Shown here piece by piece: positions 41,865 through 50,095 of a stretch of 64,000 bases of DNA. Every line of letters begins with the position of its first letter. Position 1 is the first letter of the stretch. A program made the translations under genes and the position numbers. Under the pieces are notes generated by a model. It was not told the DNA's origin. It saw only the letters and a program-made list of their open reading frames with translations, and ran no database searches. Source of the stretch: a virus; the IMG/VR virus record IMGVR_UViG_3300042934_000631, positions 1 to 64,000 of that record; one strand, given 5' to 3'.

Positions 41865-42456
41865 TATCTCACTCTGCGGTAAGTTACGCTCCGGAAAGGA
41901 CTCGGTCGCCGCCTATCTCGTACGCCAATACGGATACACGCGGTTTGCGTTCGGCGACGAGCTTAAGCGTTACTATCACGAGTTGTTTGGCGAAACGGGC
42001 ACGAAGCCACGCGAAGGCTACCAATGGCTCGGTCAAACGATGCGGCAGCGTGATCCTGACGTTTGGGTGCGGAAGTGTTTCTCGGCGATTGATACGGAGG
42101 ATAAGCGTTTCTATCGCGGACATCATCAAGTTCTCAATTCGAAAACACGCGAAGTGTTAATCGATGTTCCTGCGAATCCATTGCGCGCCGTCATCACGGA
42201 CCTGCGCCAGCCTAACGAATACGACCGCTGCCGCGTTGAGGGCTTCGTCATCATCCGCGTAAATGCTCCGGAAGGCGTCCGTATTAATCGCGCGGTCGAG
42301 TCCGCTGATACGTTCAATCTCGCCGACCTCCGACACGAAACTGAGTCGCACGTGGATACATTCGCTGTCGACTACGTGATCAATAACGACGGCACACTGG
42401 CGGAATTACACGCGCAGATTGACGCAATTATGGCGCAGGTGAGCGCTGATGTCTAA
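41854..42456 (+). CDS. Deoxynucleoside monophosphate kinase-like
   Basis: 200 residues. P-loop CGKLRSGKDSVAAYL at about 8, the substrate region FAFGDELKRYYHE and the lid FIR-like ITDLRQPNEYDRCR match phage dNMP kinases. It would phosphorylate dNMPs produced with ThyA and dUTPase. Confidence 0.8.
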   Translation: MLPNISLCGKLRSGKDSVAAYLVRQYGYTRFAFGDELKRYYHELFGETGTKPREGYQWLGQTMRQRDPDVWVRKCFSAIDTEDKRFYRGHHQVLNSKTREVLIDVPANPLRAVITDLRQPNEYDRCRVEGFVIIRVNAPEGVRINRAVESADTFNLADLRHETESHVDTFAVDYVINNDGTLAELHAQIDAIMAQVSADV

Positions 42457-42649
42457 CGTACCACTTTCCGCACTCGACGCGTACCGTGCCGGCTATGCTG
42501 CGGGCTACTTTCGCGGAAGAATATCGGTTTTAACCGGTGAGGAATACGATGAGCGGACGGATGTTGAGCGCGGCGAGATTGCGGAGGAGACGGCGGATGG
42601 TACTGCGTTAGTTGATCCGTGGGATAACGAAAAAGGAACTACCGAATAG
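42449..42649 (+). CDS. Small acidic protein
   Basis: 66 residues, overlapping the kinase gene by eight bases. DAYRAGYAAGYFRGRISVL resembles a short phage motif of repeated Gly/Ala/Tyr; the rest is acidic. Function unknown. Confidence 0.55.
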   Translation: MSNVPLSALDAYRAGYAAGYFRGRISVLTGEEYDERTDVERGEIAEETADGTALVDPWDNEKGTTE

Positions 42650-42701
42650 ATAATTTCGCAAAATAGGCAATTGCGAAATCACGCTTTATAACGGTAGTTC
42701 C
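42635..42701. terminator. Nested inverted repeat between convergent genes
   Basis: Outer arms GGAACTACCG and CGGTAGTTCC (10 bp, perfect) enclose inner arms TTTCGCAA and TTGCGAAA. The structure overlaps the end of the small acidic gene and lies just before the minus-strand gene end. It has no long T-run, so strength is uncertain. Confidence 0.6.
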
Positions 42702-42709
42702 AATCGTTC

Positions 42710-43096
42710 TCACTGCGTTCCCCGACCGTCAGGCGCCGCGTACCCTTCGCGCTTAAACATGAGCCATCCGTCGGCCTTACCGTCGTACACGTATTTCACA
42801 GGTTCGAACGGCAGCTGATGCTTGTTCATGAACACTTTAATATTCGCGTAATGGCGGCCGCGATCGAAGCTGACCGGATTGGCGTCGGACGGTCGCACAA
42901 CGTCAGGCTTGCCGATTGCGATACGTTTATTAGCAGCGTCATAGCCTACGTAAAGTTTAATCGCGGAATCCTTGCACGATAACATCTCGACGAGGCCGGC
43001 GCTCATGCGGACGCGCCCGAATTTATCAGACGTTAGGAAGGCGGCGCCACCGTGTGCGCCCGAATTTGCCCATACGTCGATTACGATTTTTGACAT
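42710..43096 (-). CDS. Hypothetical minus-strand protein
   Basis: 128 residues, ATG behind GGAGGATTCCGC. It is one of the few minus-strand genes. FLTSDKFGRVRMSAGLVEML and KLYVGYDAANKRIAIGKP look like a small beta domain known from phage genomes without a function. Confidence 0.65.
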   Translation of the reverse strand: MSKIVIDVWANSGAHGGAAFLTSDKFGRVRMSAGLVEMLSCKDSAIKLYVGYDAANKRIAIGKPDVVRPSDANPVSFDRGRHYANIKVFMNKHQLPFEPVKYVYDGKADGWLMFKREGYAAPDGRGTQ

Positions 43097-43185
43097 GCGG
43101 AATCCTCCGTTTCTTGTACGAGTTATATAACGCTATTATACGCGGAGATTGACGCAAATACAACGCATAAAAGGAGCGGATTAAT

Positions 43186-43947
43186 ATCGGGGCCACGACT
43201 CCAAAATGGACTGACAATCGATTCGACCGCTGGCTTGAGGGTAATTTACCAAACTATAGACGTACTGGTTCTGTTATTAACGTTCGCACACCAATACAGA
43301 TGATGTGTGAAAGAGGGCATGAGATGAGTATGACGATAAACTCTCTCATTCATCGCGGATACCGATGTAAGAAGTGCTTTACAGAGGACGTTAGTAGAGG
43401 GGGTCCTAAGCACATAAAGACTCAGGCGAAAACCCGAACGTTCTACGATACAAAATCATTCGGAGCTTTAGTCGAGCAGGACGGTTACAAATTGCTAACC
43501 GAATATTGCGGAACAAAGTCATATGTAACCCTAAAGTGCGCCGAACCTTTACATCCGGAATACAAGGTCGTCCCAGGTGCTTTCATCCATAAAGGCCATA
43601 GGTGTCCAGAGTGTGCCCTCGCTAAGAGGCGTGGACTATCTGAGGCTTACCAGGCCACAAAATTGGAGCGAAGTCGCTACAAATCTAAGAAATGGTCTAC
43701 AGATGTACGTAGAGCGCACGGAAACGCTTGTCAATACTGCCGATCGGCCAACAAGAAATTAGTAGCCCATCACATTTTTAGCTGGGAAAATGCTGCGCAC
43801 TTGCGTTACGAAGTTGAAAACGGGGCTTGTCTTTGTGAAGGGTGCCATACTCACTTTCATAACTCGTACGGTTGCGGCAACAACACGCTAGAACAGTTCG
43901 AAGAATGGTTACCTAAAAAGGGGGAATCAGCGAGTGGGGTCTTGTAA
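43186..43947 (+). CDS. HNH endonuclease with zinc knuckles, ATC start
   Basis: 253 residues. Repeated units with CxxC (CERGHE, CKKC, CPEC) precede an HNH-type end (CQYCRS, VAHHIFSWENAAHLRYE, NGACLCEGCHTHFHN). The frame opens with ATC eight bases behind AAAGGAG; the first ATG is 38 codons later and would remove the first knuckle's context. It is a mobile free-standing endonuclease. Confidence 0.8.
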   Translation: MGATTPKWTDNRFDRWLEGNLPNYRRTGSVINVRTPIQMMCERGHEMSMTINSLIHRGYRCKKCFTEDVSRGGPKHIKTQAKTRTFYDTKSFGALVEQDGYKLLTEYCGTKSYVTLKCAEPLHPEYKVVPGAFIHKGHRCPECALAKRRGLSEAYQATKLERSRYKSKKWSTDVRRAHGNACQYCRSANKKLVAHHIFSWENAAHLRYEVENGACLCEGCHTHFHNSYGCGNNTLEQFEEWLPKKGESASGVL

Positions 43948-44335
43948 AGTGGACATCGGCGAAAAAGGACGTAAATACGAGCAAAGTTACGCGCTAAATA
44001 CTGCGAAAGGCGTGGCGATGCTATTGCGTGATCGTCACAGAATCTCGGAGCGACGTTTTAAAGGTGATACTGACGCATCCTGCATCATCATCGATCTCCA
44101 TAGCGCAATAGAGAGCGCCGGCCTTACCGAGCGCCAGGCGGAATCGGTTGCGTGGGTTTACGGGCAGGACCTGACACAAACGGAGGCGGCGCGGATTATG
44201 GGCGTATCGCAGCAGGCGGTTAAGCAATCGATAGATGCTGCAGCCGAGCGGATATCTACTGTGTTTAGCCGGTGGGATTACGGCGAGGTTACAGTCGAAA
44301 TGAACGAACAGGAGGCGCAGGATGACGAAGAATAA
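43934..44335 (+). CDS. ArpU/sigma region-4-like late regulator
   Basis: 133 residues, GTG start behind AAAGGGGG. The C-terminal half (LTERQAESVAWVYGQDLTQTEAARIMGVSQQAVKQSI) is a clear region-4-type HTH. Proteins like this (ArpU, Xpf) activate phage late genes and are often encoded just before the packaging genes, as here. Confidence 0.75.
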   Translation: MGSCKVDIGEKGRKYEQSYALNTAKGVAMLLRDRHRISERRFKGDTDASCIIIDLHSAIESAGLTERQAESVAWVYGQDLTQTEAARIMGVSQQAVKQSIDAAAERISTVFSRWDYGEVTVEMNEQEAQDDEE

Positions 44336-44855
44336 ACATGCATTTGCGGAAGAGGTTACAGCGCTCATTCAGCGCAATATCACGGACAGAAGTGAGCGCA
44401 TGGCCGCAATTAATGCGCTGACTGACGAGTACGATCGTGCTGACATGGATGTCACGCAATTAGAGCGCCTGACGGATCACATTTTTCGCGAGGAGTTAAC
44501 GGACACATACCGCGGCAAGTCAATATGCGTTGAGTACCCGTTTTTAAGCGAGCGCCAGCTAACCACGCGAAGAAATGGCGAGGTAGGTGCCAAAATAGCG
44601 GAGGATTACGGCACAGATAGACGAAATTACTCTGTCCCAAAACGCCGTCTGCGCAATTCTTACGAGAATAACTACGTTGATACACACGCGAAGTCACGTA
44701 ATAAAGCGAGGGCTGCGCAGTATAAGCGCGATACATCATCGAGCGATGTCGTACCGTATAATCTGCGCGACACTAGCGGTGAGTTGGCGCCGGAGTTTGT
44801 CGCGTGCCGCGGCTTAGGTGAGCGGTGGAAAAACGGACTAGGCTTCGTCAACTAG
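44322..44855 (+). CDS. Hypothetical protein
   Basis: 177 residues, overlapping the regulator by 14 bases. Highly charged and probably helical at the start; PFLSERQLTTRRNGEVG and PYNLRDTSG are the most distinctive stretches. Common as an unknown gene beside late regulators. It ends against the repressor gene from the other strand (18-base overlap). Confidence 0.6.
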   Translation: MTKNKHAFAEEVTALIQRNITDRSERMAAINALTDEYDRADMDVTQLERLTDHIFREELTDTYRGKSICVEYPFLSERQLTTRRNGEVGAKIAEDYGTDRRNYSVPKRRLRNSYENNYVDTHAKSRNKARAAQYKRDTSSSDVVPYNLRDTSGELAPEFVACRGLGERWKNGLGFVN

Positions 44856-45056
44856 CGTAAGTAAATCAGCGATACTGCAGCCGAAATAAGCGCATAGCTT
44901 TGCGAGTAGGTCGCGTGGGTAACGTTCGACTTCGTCATTGTACATTTGACGTACGGATTCGAATCGGTAATCTATATCTCGCGCGATCTCGCGAATGCTA
45001 ACGCCGCGCGCTTCGGAAAGCTGGCGCAAGTTTGAGCGAATGTTCAACGGAATCAC
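44838..45056 (-). CDS. Cro/CI-type XRE repressor
   Basis: 72 residues with the HTH LRQLSEARGVSIREIARDIDYRFESVRQMYN and the end KLCAYFGCSIADLLTLV. GGAGGTGATTCC precedes the ATG. It faces a divergent promoter with palindromic operators, so it is the likely lysogeny switch repressor or a local autoregulator. Confidence 0.8.
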   Translation of the reverse strand: MIPLNIRSNLRQLSEARGVSIREIARDIDYRFESVRQMYNDEVERYPRDLLAKLCAYFGCSIADLLTLVDEA

Positions 45057-45103
45057 CTCCGAAAATAAATATATCCCGACACGTAAAAAGTGTCAATTGG
45101 CTG

Positions 45104-45164
45104 TTGACACGATAAACGAGTCATGATATATTTGGTTTATAGGAACGACTCGTTTAACGAGTCG
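45104..45164 (+). promoter_or_regulatory. Promoter with palindromic operator
   Basis: TTGACA (45104-45109), 17 bp, TATATT (45127-45132). The 19-bp sequence CGACTCGTTTAACGAGTCG (45146-45164) is a perfect palindrome downstream of the -10, and AAACGAGTCA, a half-site, lies in the spacer. A repressor on both would block this promoter. Confidence 0.75.
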
Positions 45165-45185
45165 AATAAATGGAGGTAATGACTT

Positions 45186-45611
45186 ATGATTATCGTTAAC
45201 ACGTGCGAGTGCGGTAAGAAATACCCGGAGACAGCAGCAAAATTCTCTACAGAAGGATACGCTTTTTGCTCAAAAGAATGCGTTGCTAATTATGACATTC
45301 CTCTTAAAACCATTTCCCTTTCGGCTCATGCTTGGGATTACGCAGCAGAGTTTAAGGTTTCAGGCGTCCGTGGAAGTGTCAGCCTTCACCGCGATTATAA
45401 CAAGGTTGGTGACGGAATCTATTGGGGTATGCAGTCCGGGGCGATACTCAAAGCGACATACACACCCGAAGAAATAGCGCACCGTGAACGCATGAAAACA
45501 TTAGAGCCGATCAACAACGGGGAATTAGTATTGATTGACGGCGAAAAGTATCAAGCGCGAATTCTGGGTAATTTTTCGGATTGCGTGATATTCGATAAAT
45601 TGGAGGGCTGA
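45186..45611 (+). CDS. Hypothetical protein under repressor control
   Basis: 141 residues behind TGGAGGTAA. A zinc-ribbon start (CECGKKYPETAAKF, FCSKECVANYD) then an unknown domain. Direct target of the operator promoter. It may be an anti-repressor or early lytic gene; not shown. Confidence 0.6.
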   Translation: MIIVNTCECGKKYPETAAKFSTEGYAFCSKECVANYDIPLKTISLSAHAWDYAAEFKVSGVRGSVSLHRDYNKVGDGIYWGMQSGAILKATYTPEEIAHRERMKTLEPINNGELVLIDGEKYQARILGNFSDCVIFDKLEG

Positions 45612-45616
45612 TCGGA

Positions 45617-45715
45617 ATGTACCATCACGGAAAACGAATGAACGGCCGCCTTTACGTAAAGACTCGCGCCGGAAACTGGGTTGACCTGCGGTTAATTTCC
45701 GCGGATATCGTATAA
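45617..45715 (+). CDS. Very small basic protein
   Basis: 32 residues behind TGGAGGGCTGA, starting MYHHGKRMNGRLYVKTR. Between the previous gene and a terminator. Possible short regulator; weakly supported. Confidence 0.4.
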   Translation: MYHHGKRMNGRLYVKTRAGNWVDLRLISADIV

Positions 45716-45747
45716 TTTACCGCTGTATGCTGACTTATATTATGCAG

Positions 45748-45781
45748 GACGTTTAGCCAACGATGGCTGAGCGTCTTTTTT
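45748..45781 (+). terminator. Terminator after the repressor-controlled genes
   Basis: GACGTTTAGCCA and TGGCTGAGCGTC pair through 12 positions with G-U wobbles around an ACGA loop, followed by TTTTTT. Confidence 0.85.
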
Positions 45782-45819
45782 GCGTTGGCCTAAACTTACG
45801 AAAAAGGGGATCGTTATAA

Positions 45820-46656
45820 ATGACGTTAGAACGCAGTATTAATCCGGAAACTGGCGAAATAGGTACGTTTGTACCTGATGGAGAGGGCTATACGATTCAA
45901 TCGCAAGAACAGCGCGAAGCAGGTCGCCGTTATTTCGAGGGTCTACGCAATCCAATTAGCGGAGGCCGCAGCGTTGATTTTACATTTACCGCGATGGAGG
46001 CGATTGGCGAGGTTATTAGCGTGCTTTCGACGGCACAGTGCGGCTTTCTCGCGGTCATCCAGTGTTACGTTAACTACGATTCAAACGCGCTTATTAACGC
46101 GGATAAAACGCCTATGAGCACGGCCGACATGATGCGCGCGCTAAAACTCGAACGGAAGCGCTCGACCTTCTACGCGTTCCTGGCGGCGGCACAGGAGCAT
46201 GCAATTATTACGGTAGATGACAGCTGCTTTTCCGTCAATCCTCGCTACCATTTCCGCGGTTCTGCGCGCGATACGAGCGTTATACGTACATATACTGCGA
46301 AGATTAAGCAAACGTACACTAGCGCGAAACAGGCGGCCGATATCGGGCTTATATACCGCATGCTACCGTTTGTTAATTACGAAATGAACGCGCTATGCTC
46401 GAATCCTACCGAAAGGGATCCGCGAAAAGTTGACTGGTTCAATCGTAAGCAGCTGGCGGAGGCGATCGGCATTAGCGAGGCGGAACTAACGAAGAGAATC
46501 CGCAGACTTACGGCTGGTGACGAGTATGTAGTCGCGCGAATCAACGTGGGCGGCGAGACAATGTACGTATTCAATCCACTAGTATTCAAGCGTAATAGCC
46601 GGCCGCTCAATCACACGGAGCAATTTATGTTCAACGTTAAGTATAAGCGCGGATAA
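45820..46656 (+). CDS. Rep-like protein, Firmicute plasmid replication type
   Basis: 278 residues behind AAAAGGGGA. Winged-helix features in the middle (TADMMRALKLERKRSTFYAFLAAAQEHAIITV) and near the end (NRKQLAEAIGISEAELTKRIRRL). The order resembles replication or transcription proteins of Gram-positive plasmids. A 22-bp direct repeat begins at its stop codon, as expected for iterons or an operator bound by the product. Confidence 0.5.
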   Translation: MTLERSINPETGEIGTFVPDGEGYTIQSQEQREAGRRYFEGLRNPISGGRSVDFTFTAMEAIGEVISVLSTAQCGFLAVIQCYVNYDSNALINADKTPMSTADMMRALKLERKRSTFYAFLAAAQEHAIITVDDSCFSVNPRYHFRGSARDTSVIRTYTAKIKQTYTSAKQAADIGLIYRMLPFVNYEMNALCSNPTERDPRKVDWFNRKQLAEAIGISEAELTKRIRRLTAGDEYVVARINVGGETMYVFNPLVFKRNSRPLNHTEQFMFNVKYKRG

Positions 46657-46707
46657 AACGTGTGCTTATTTGGACAAATCGCCCGAAAACGTGTGCTTAT
46701 TTGGACA
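46655..46707 (+). repeat. 22-bp perfect direct repeat
   Basis: AAAACGTGTGCTTATTTGGA plus CA occurs at 46655-46676 and again at 46686-46707, a period of 31 bases or about three helical turns. The first copy overlaps the stop codon of the Rep-like gene. Confidence 0.85.
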
Positions 46708-46803
46708 CGTAAAAAAGCCTAAATCCCGCGTGGGACTAAGTGAGTCGGCGTTTTGGGTGCGAAATTATTTCTTAGTCTTATAGATGGCGCGGTGCTCCGT
46801 ACG

Positions 46804-46827
46804 CGTAAACGTAGATGTATACGTAAA
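46804..46827. repeat. Hexamer repeat cluster E (remote, minus orientation)
   Basis: Read on the minus strand: TTTACG, TATACA, TCTACG, TTTACG. It is the same core as the clusters near parA, 34 kb away, and lies just ahead of the small terminase gene. Confidence 0.65.
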
Positions 46828-46981
46828 CATCGCGCGATTACTTGTATTGTGAGTCCGTATGCTGTATTACGTTATGAAACGATTCACAATATTCACAATT
46901 AATTCGCGAGGAACGTAGTGACGAAGCGGACGGGGCGCAGTTCCCCGTTATTCTTTTAATATAACGGAGGTGAACGTTAAT

Positions 46982-47377
46982 ATGGCGAAAATACTTAGCG
47001 CTGAACAGATGATCGCGATCGAATGGTTGTCGAAGCCGAAAAAAGGCGGTAAGACATTCGAAGAAATCGCGGAAATTTGCGGCGTCCATCCGAACACAAT
47101 CGGTAACTGGCGTAAGGATAAGACGTTTGATGCGGAATTGAAACGGACTATTGTACGCGAAAATAGCGATAAGCTACCGGAATTGGTCGCGTCATTAACG
47201 GATTTAGCTATTCGCGGAGATGGTAACGCGGCCTTTGCGAAACTAGCGCTGCAGGTTAACGGAATGTTGACGGATAAGCTCGAAGTGGAAACGAAGGATA
47301 GCGGAGATACGGATATTGACGCTATAAAGGCGAGGCTGGCTGCGTACAAAGAACGGAATAAGGGAAGCGAAGGTTAA
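46982..47377 (+). CDS. terS: Terminase small subunit
   Basis: 131 residues from the ATG behind CGGAGGTGAA. An HTH in the first 60 residues (MIAIEWLSKPKKGGKTFEEIAEICGVHPNTIGNWRKD) and an oligomerising helical end fit phBC6A51-type small terminases, which bind the packaging site. The large subunit lies one kilobase downstream, an unusually large gap. Confidence 0.75.
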   Translation: MAKILSAEQMIAIEWLSKPKKGGKTFEEIAEICGVHPNTIGNWRKDKTFDAELKRTIVRENSDKLPELVASLTDLAIRGDGNAAFAKLALQVNGMLTDKLEVETKDSGDTDIDAIKARLAAYKERNKGSEG

Positions 47378-47536
47378 CGTTAAGGTATCGTATTCACAAC
47401 GCGTACGTTTTTATACGCATATAATGGAAGGAATACGTTTGCGAACGTATGTGTAACGTTGTGAATAGCGAATTATTATCGGGGAGAAGCCATTTTTACG
47501 CGCCTGGTCCGGAATTTTTCACGTTTAAGCTACGTT

Positions 47537-48061
47537 AAAAATAACTGTTGACAACGGACGATATACGTGATCTAAGCGGACAGGCTGCGCTGCATAAAAA
47601 TCGTATGAAAATAATCGTTGACACGCGCGAATAAATGTGTATGTGCGTTTTTATGCACGTATGAATGTATATTTATGCGTATGCATAACGAATGTATAAA
47701 CGAATGGGCGTATATACGCGCCAGAAATGCCGTTGTTACGCGGTTTTATAGGCGTGGTGCGGGTTTCATGGCGTAGGTACATATGTACAAAACACGTATT
47801 TTATACACATGTCTGCGCGTATTTATGCATAAACGATGTATAAGAATTATTCGTTAAATAACGCTTGACAAATACATGGCGCTATGATCCGCACATACTA
47901 CGCGAAAATAAACGCTTGACAACGTATTGAACGTGTGATTCACGCATGATATCGCAGCTGAGCACGATCGAACGGTCGATTCCGTGACCCCCAAGGCACC
48001 CCGTCATAATGTGCGGAATCAGGTGCGGAGAAAATCCGCGTATCAAAATTAACGTTTGACT
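47537..48061 (+). repeat. Five-copy AAAATAA-TTGACA element in the packaging region
   Basis: Five sites share an AAAATAA-like stretch, 2-3 bases, then TTGACA or TTGACT (TTGAC at 47548, 47618, 47865, 47916 and 48056). They fill the otherwise gene-free 47378-48088. They could be tandem promoters, terminase-binding repeats or part of the pac/cos site. CCCCAAGGCACCCC at about 47989 stands out as a GC-rich block. No tRNA or larger ORF is seen. Confidence 0.5.
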
Positions 48062-48088
48062 TTCGCAGACTAAAGCGTAGGGGCCGCA

Positions 48089-48223
48089 ATGTTAACGATA
48101 ATCACCGTAATCGGTATCGTTTTTCTCGCAATATGCGCGTATCAGGACGTAACCGACCGAAAGATTCCGTTTCCCAGCGCTTTCGAAACGATGGATGAGT
48201 ACCGCCGGAAGTATTTACGTTAG
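48089..48223 (+). CDS. Small membrane protein
   Basis: 44 residues: a hydrophobic first segment (LTIITVIGIVFLAICAYQDV) and a charged end. The ribosome site (AGGGG) is weak. Position between the repeat region and the terminase gene. Function unknown. Confidence 0.45.
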   Translation: MLTIITVIGIVFLAICAYQDVTDRKIPFPSAFETMDEYRRKYLR

Positions 48224-48343
48224 TTTATTACGCAGTTTTACCGTGAAATTACCGCTTTATACCGTAATCTTAACCGAATACCTTACCGCAATAGAAATCG
48301 CGTTATTTTACGCTAATTATACGCTCAAAAGGAGGACGCCGCC

Positions 48344-50077
48344 ATAGCGTGGATAAACAATCGTTGGCATAACCGCAAGGAACGCGAAGAATTAGTCGCC
48401 AGTTACCGCGAATTAGTCGACGCTATGGTCGCGCAGCCCTCGTTAACTGGCGACGAACTAGCGGACATTGACCGCTATCTTACCGAAATCGAACGTTTAG
48501 AACGCATATCACGCGCTGAAACGGACTTACTCTACTTCGCGTACGAGTACTTTGGCGAAATTTACAACGCAGACAACAGCGGAAACTGGATTCCGGTCGA
48601 AATCGGCGAGGCTCCGGCCTTCCACGGTGAGATTTGCGACATCATGAACGTAGTTTCTACGCGTGAAATTAACGCGAAGATTGCGGTAGCGGCACCGCGT
48701 TCGCACGCCAAATCGTCGTTTCTATCGAAGGCGTTCCCGATACATGAGCTCGTTTTCCGAAAACGGAAATACGTCATCATTATTTCGGAGACGCCGCAAG
48801 TATCGACGGGGAACATGGAGTGGCTATCGCTGCAGCTTAAGTCGAACGATAAGCTTCGCGCTGACTTCGGTCCGCTATTATCCGCGAAACAGCAGGAGAA
48901 CCCGAAGGATAACTCGTCGGAATTCATCGCGTGGGAGCCTCGCCAGGACGGCAGCCAGCGCTTATTATGCCGCGTAGAGGCCGCCTCAACCGGTCAGGCG
49001 CTCCGTGGGCGTAACTGGAACGGGACGCGGCCGGATTTAATTATCTGCGATGACCTCGAAGGTAAAAAGAATACGAATACGGAGCAACTTCGGACGGAAA
49101 TGCGCGATTGGTTTACACAGGTCGTGATTCCGCTCGGTGATCCAGCAGGAAAACGGACGGCCTTCGTATACATGGGGACGATGGTCCATCACGATTCGTT
49201 ACTGCGCTACGTCATGGAGAAGCGGTCGGACTTTAAAACGAAGCTATTCCGCGCGATCATCGAATGGCCTGAGCGGATGGACTTGTGGGAAGCGTGCCGC
49301 CTCGTTTACATCGATCGCGATAATCCGAAGCGCGCCGACGAAGCGCAGGCCCTCTACGAACTGAATCGATCAGAGATGGACCGCGGTTCGACCGTACTGT
49401 GGCCGGACGTGCAGCCGCTGTGGAAGCTGATGCAGTGGAAATGGGATAACGGAAGCAAAGCGTTCAACACGGAGTATATGAATAATCCGGTTGACGAGGA
49501 AAATATGGTGTTTAATCCGGATAAGTTTACGTACTACGACGGACTTCGCGACGATTTCCCTGCGTCCGAGTTCGATATATTTCTCGGATGTGATTTCGCC
49601 ATGGGCAAAACCCGTGGTGACTATAGCGCAATTGTTACGGTGGCAAAACACCGCAGCAGTGGCGCTATTTTTGTTATCGACGCGTGGGGCGAGCGCGTTC
49701 ATCCGGACGTGTTCTTGCGCGTGATCGTTGATAAGGTGATCCGCTACCAACCGGCAGGAATCGCGGCAGAAGCGCAGGCGGCGCAGGAATTCTTCGTACA
49801 CAAACTCAAAGAAGCGCTGCGGGCGGCAGGCTATCCGGCGAATAATCGCGTTAAGGAAATTCACCAACGCACACGTAAGGAGCTACGTATTGAGGCGATG
49901 GCGCCCGATATCGAGAACGGCACGATTCGATTCTCGCGCAAGCACGCGTTACTACTCGAACAATTCGAGCTATACGGAAGCGGAACGCATGACGATCTAC
50001 CGGACGCTATGGAAATGGCGGTCAGCATCGCAAAAAACGGACGCAAGCAAGTAACGAATAAGCCCGCGTGGCTATAA
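48344..50077 (+). CDS. terL: Terminase large subunit, possible ATA start
   Basis: 577 residues counted from an in-frame ATA behind AAAAGGAGG; 550 from the first ATG (48425), which has no ribosome site. ATPase: Walker A-like APRSHAKSSFLS (about 117) and Walker B DLIICDDLEG. Nuclease: LGCDFAMGKTRGDYSAIV and DDLPDAMEMAV. It cuts and pumps DNA into the prohead. Confidence 0.92.
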   Translation: MAWINNRWHNRKEREELVASYRELVDAMVAQPSLTGDELADIDRYLTEIERLERISRAETDLLYFAYEYFGEIYNADNSGNWIPVEIGEAPAFHGEICDIMNVVSTREINAKIAVAAPRSHAKSSFLSKAFPIHELVFRKRKYVIIISETPQVSTGNMEWLSLQLKSNDKLRADFGPLLSAKQQENPKDNSSEFIAWEPRQDGSQRLLCRVEAASTGQALRGRNWNGTRPDLIICDDLEGKKNTNTEQLRTEMRDWFTQVVIPLGDPAGKRTAFVYMGTMVHHDSLLRYVMEKRSDFKTKLFRAIIEWPERMDLWEACRLVYIDRDNPKRADEAQALYELNRSEMDRGSTVLWPDVQPLWKLMQWKWDNGSKAFNTEYMNNPVDEENMVFNPDKFTYYDGLRDDFPASEFDIFLGCDFAMGKTRGDYSAIVTVAKHRSSGAIFVIDAWGERVHPDVFLRVIVDKVIRYQPAGIAAEAQAAQEFFVHKLKEALRAAGYPANNRVKEIHQRTRKELRIEAMAPDIENGTIRFSRKHALLLEQFELYGSGTHDDLPDAMEMAVSIAKNGRKQVTNKPAWL

Positions 50078-50095
50078 CGAAAGGAGGCGGTCAGA

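Noticed and set aside
47378-48088. Possible tRNA genes in the gap before terL
   Set aside because: No cloverleaf, TTCGA-type arm or CCA end found by eye; repeats explain the sequence better.
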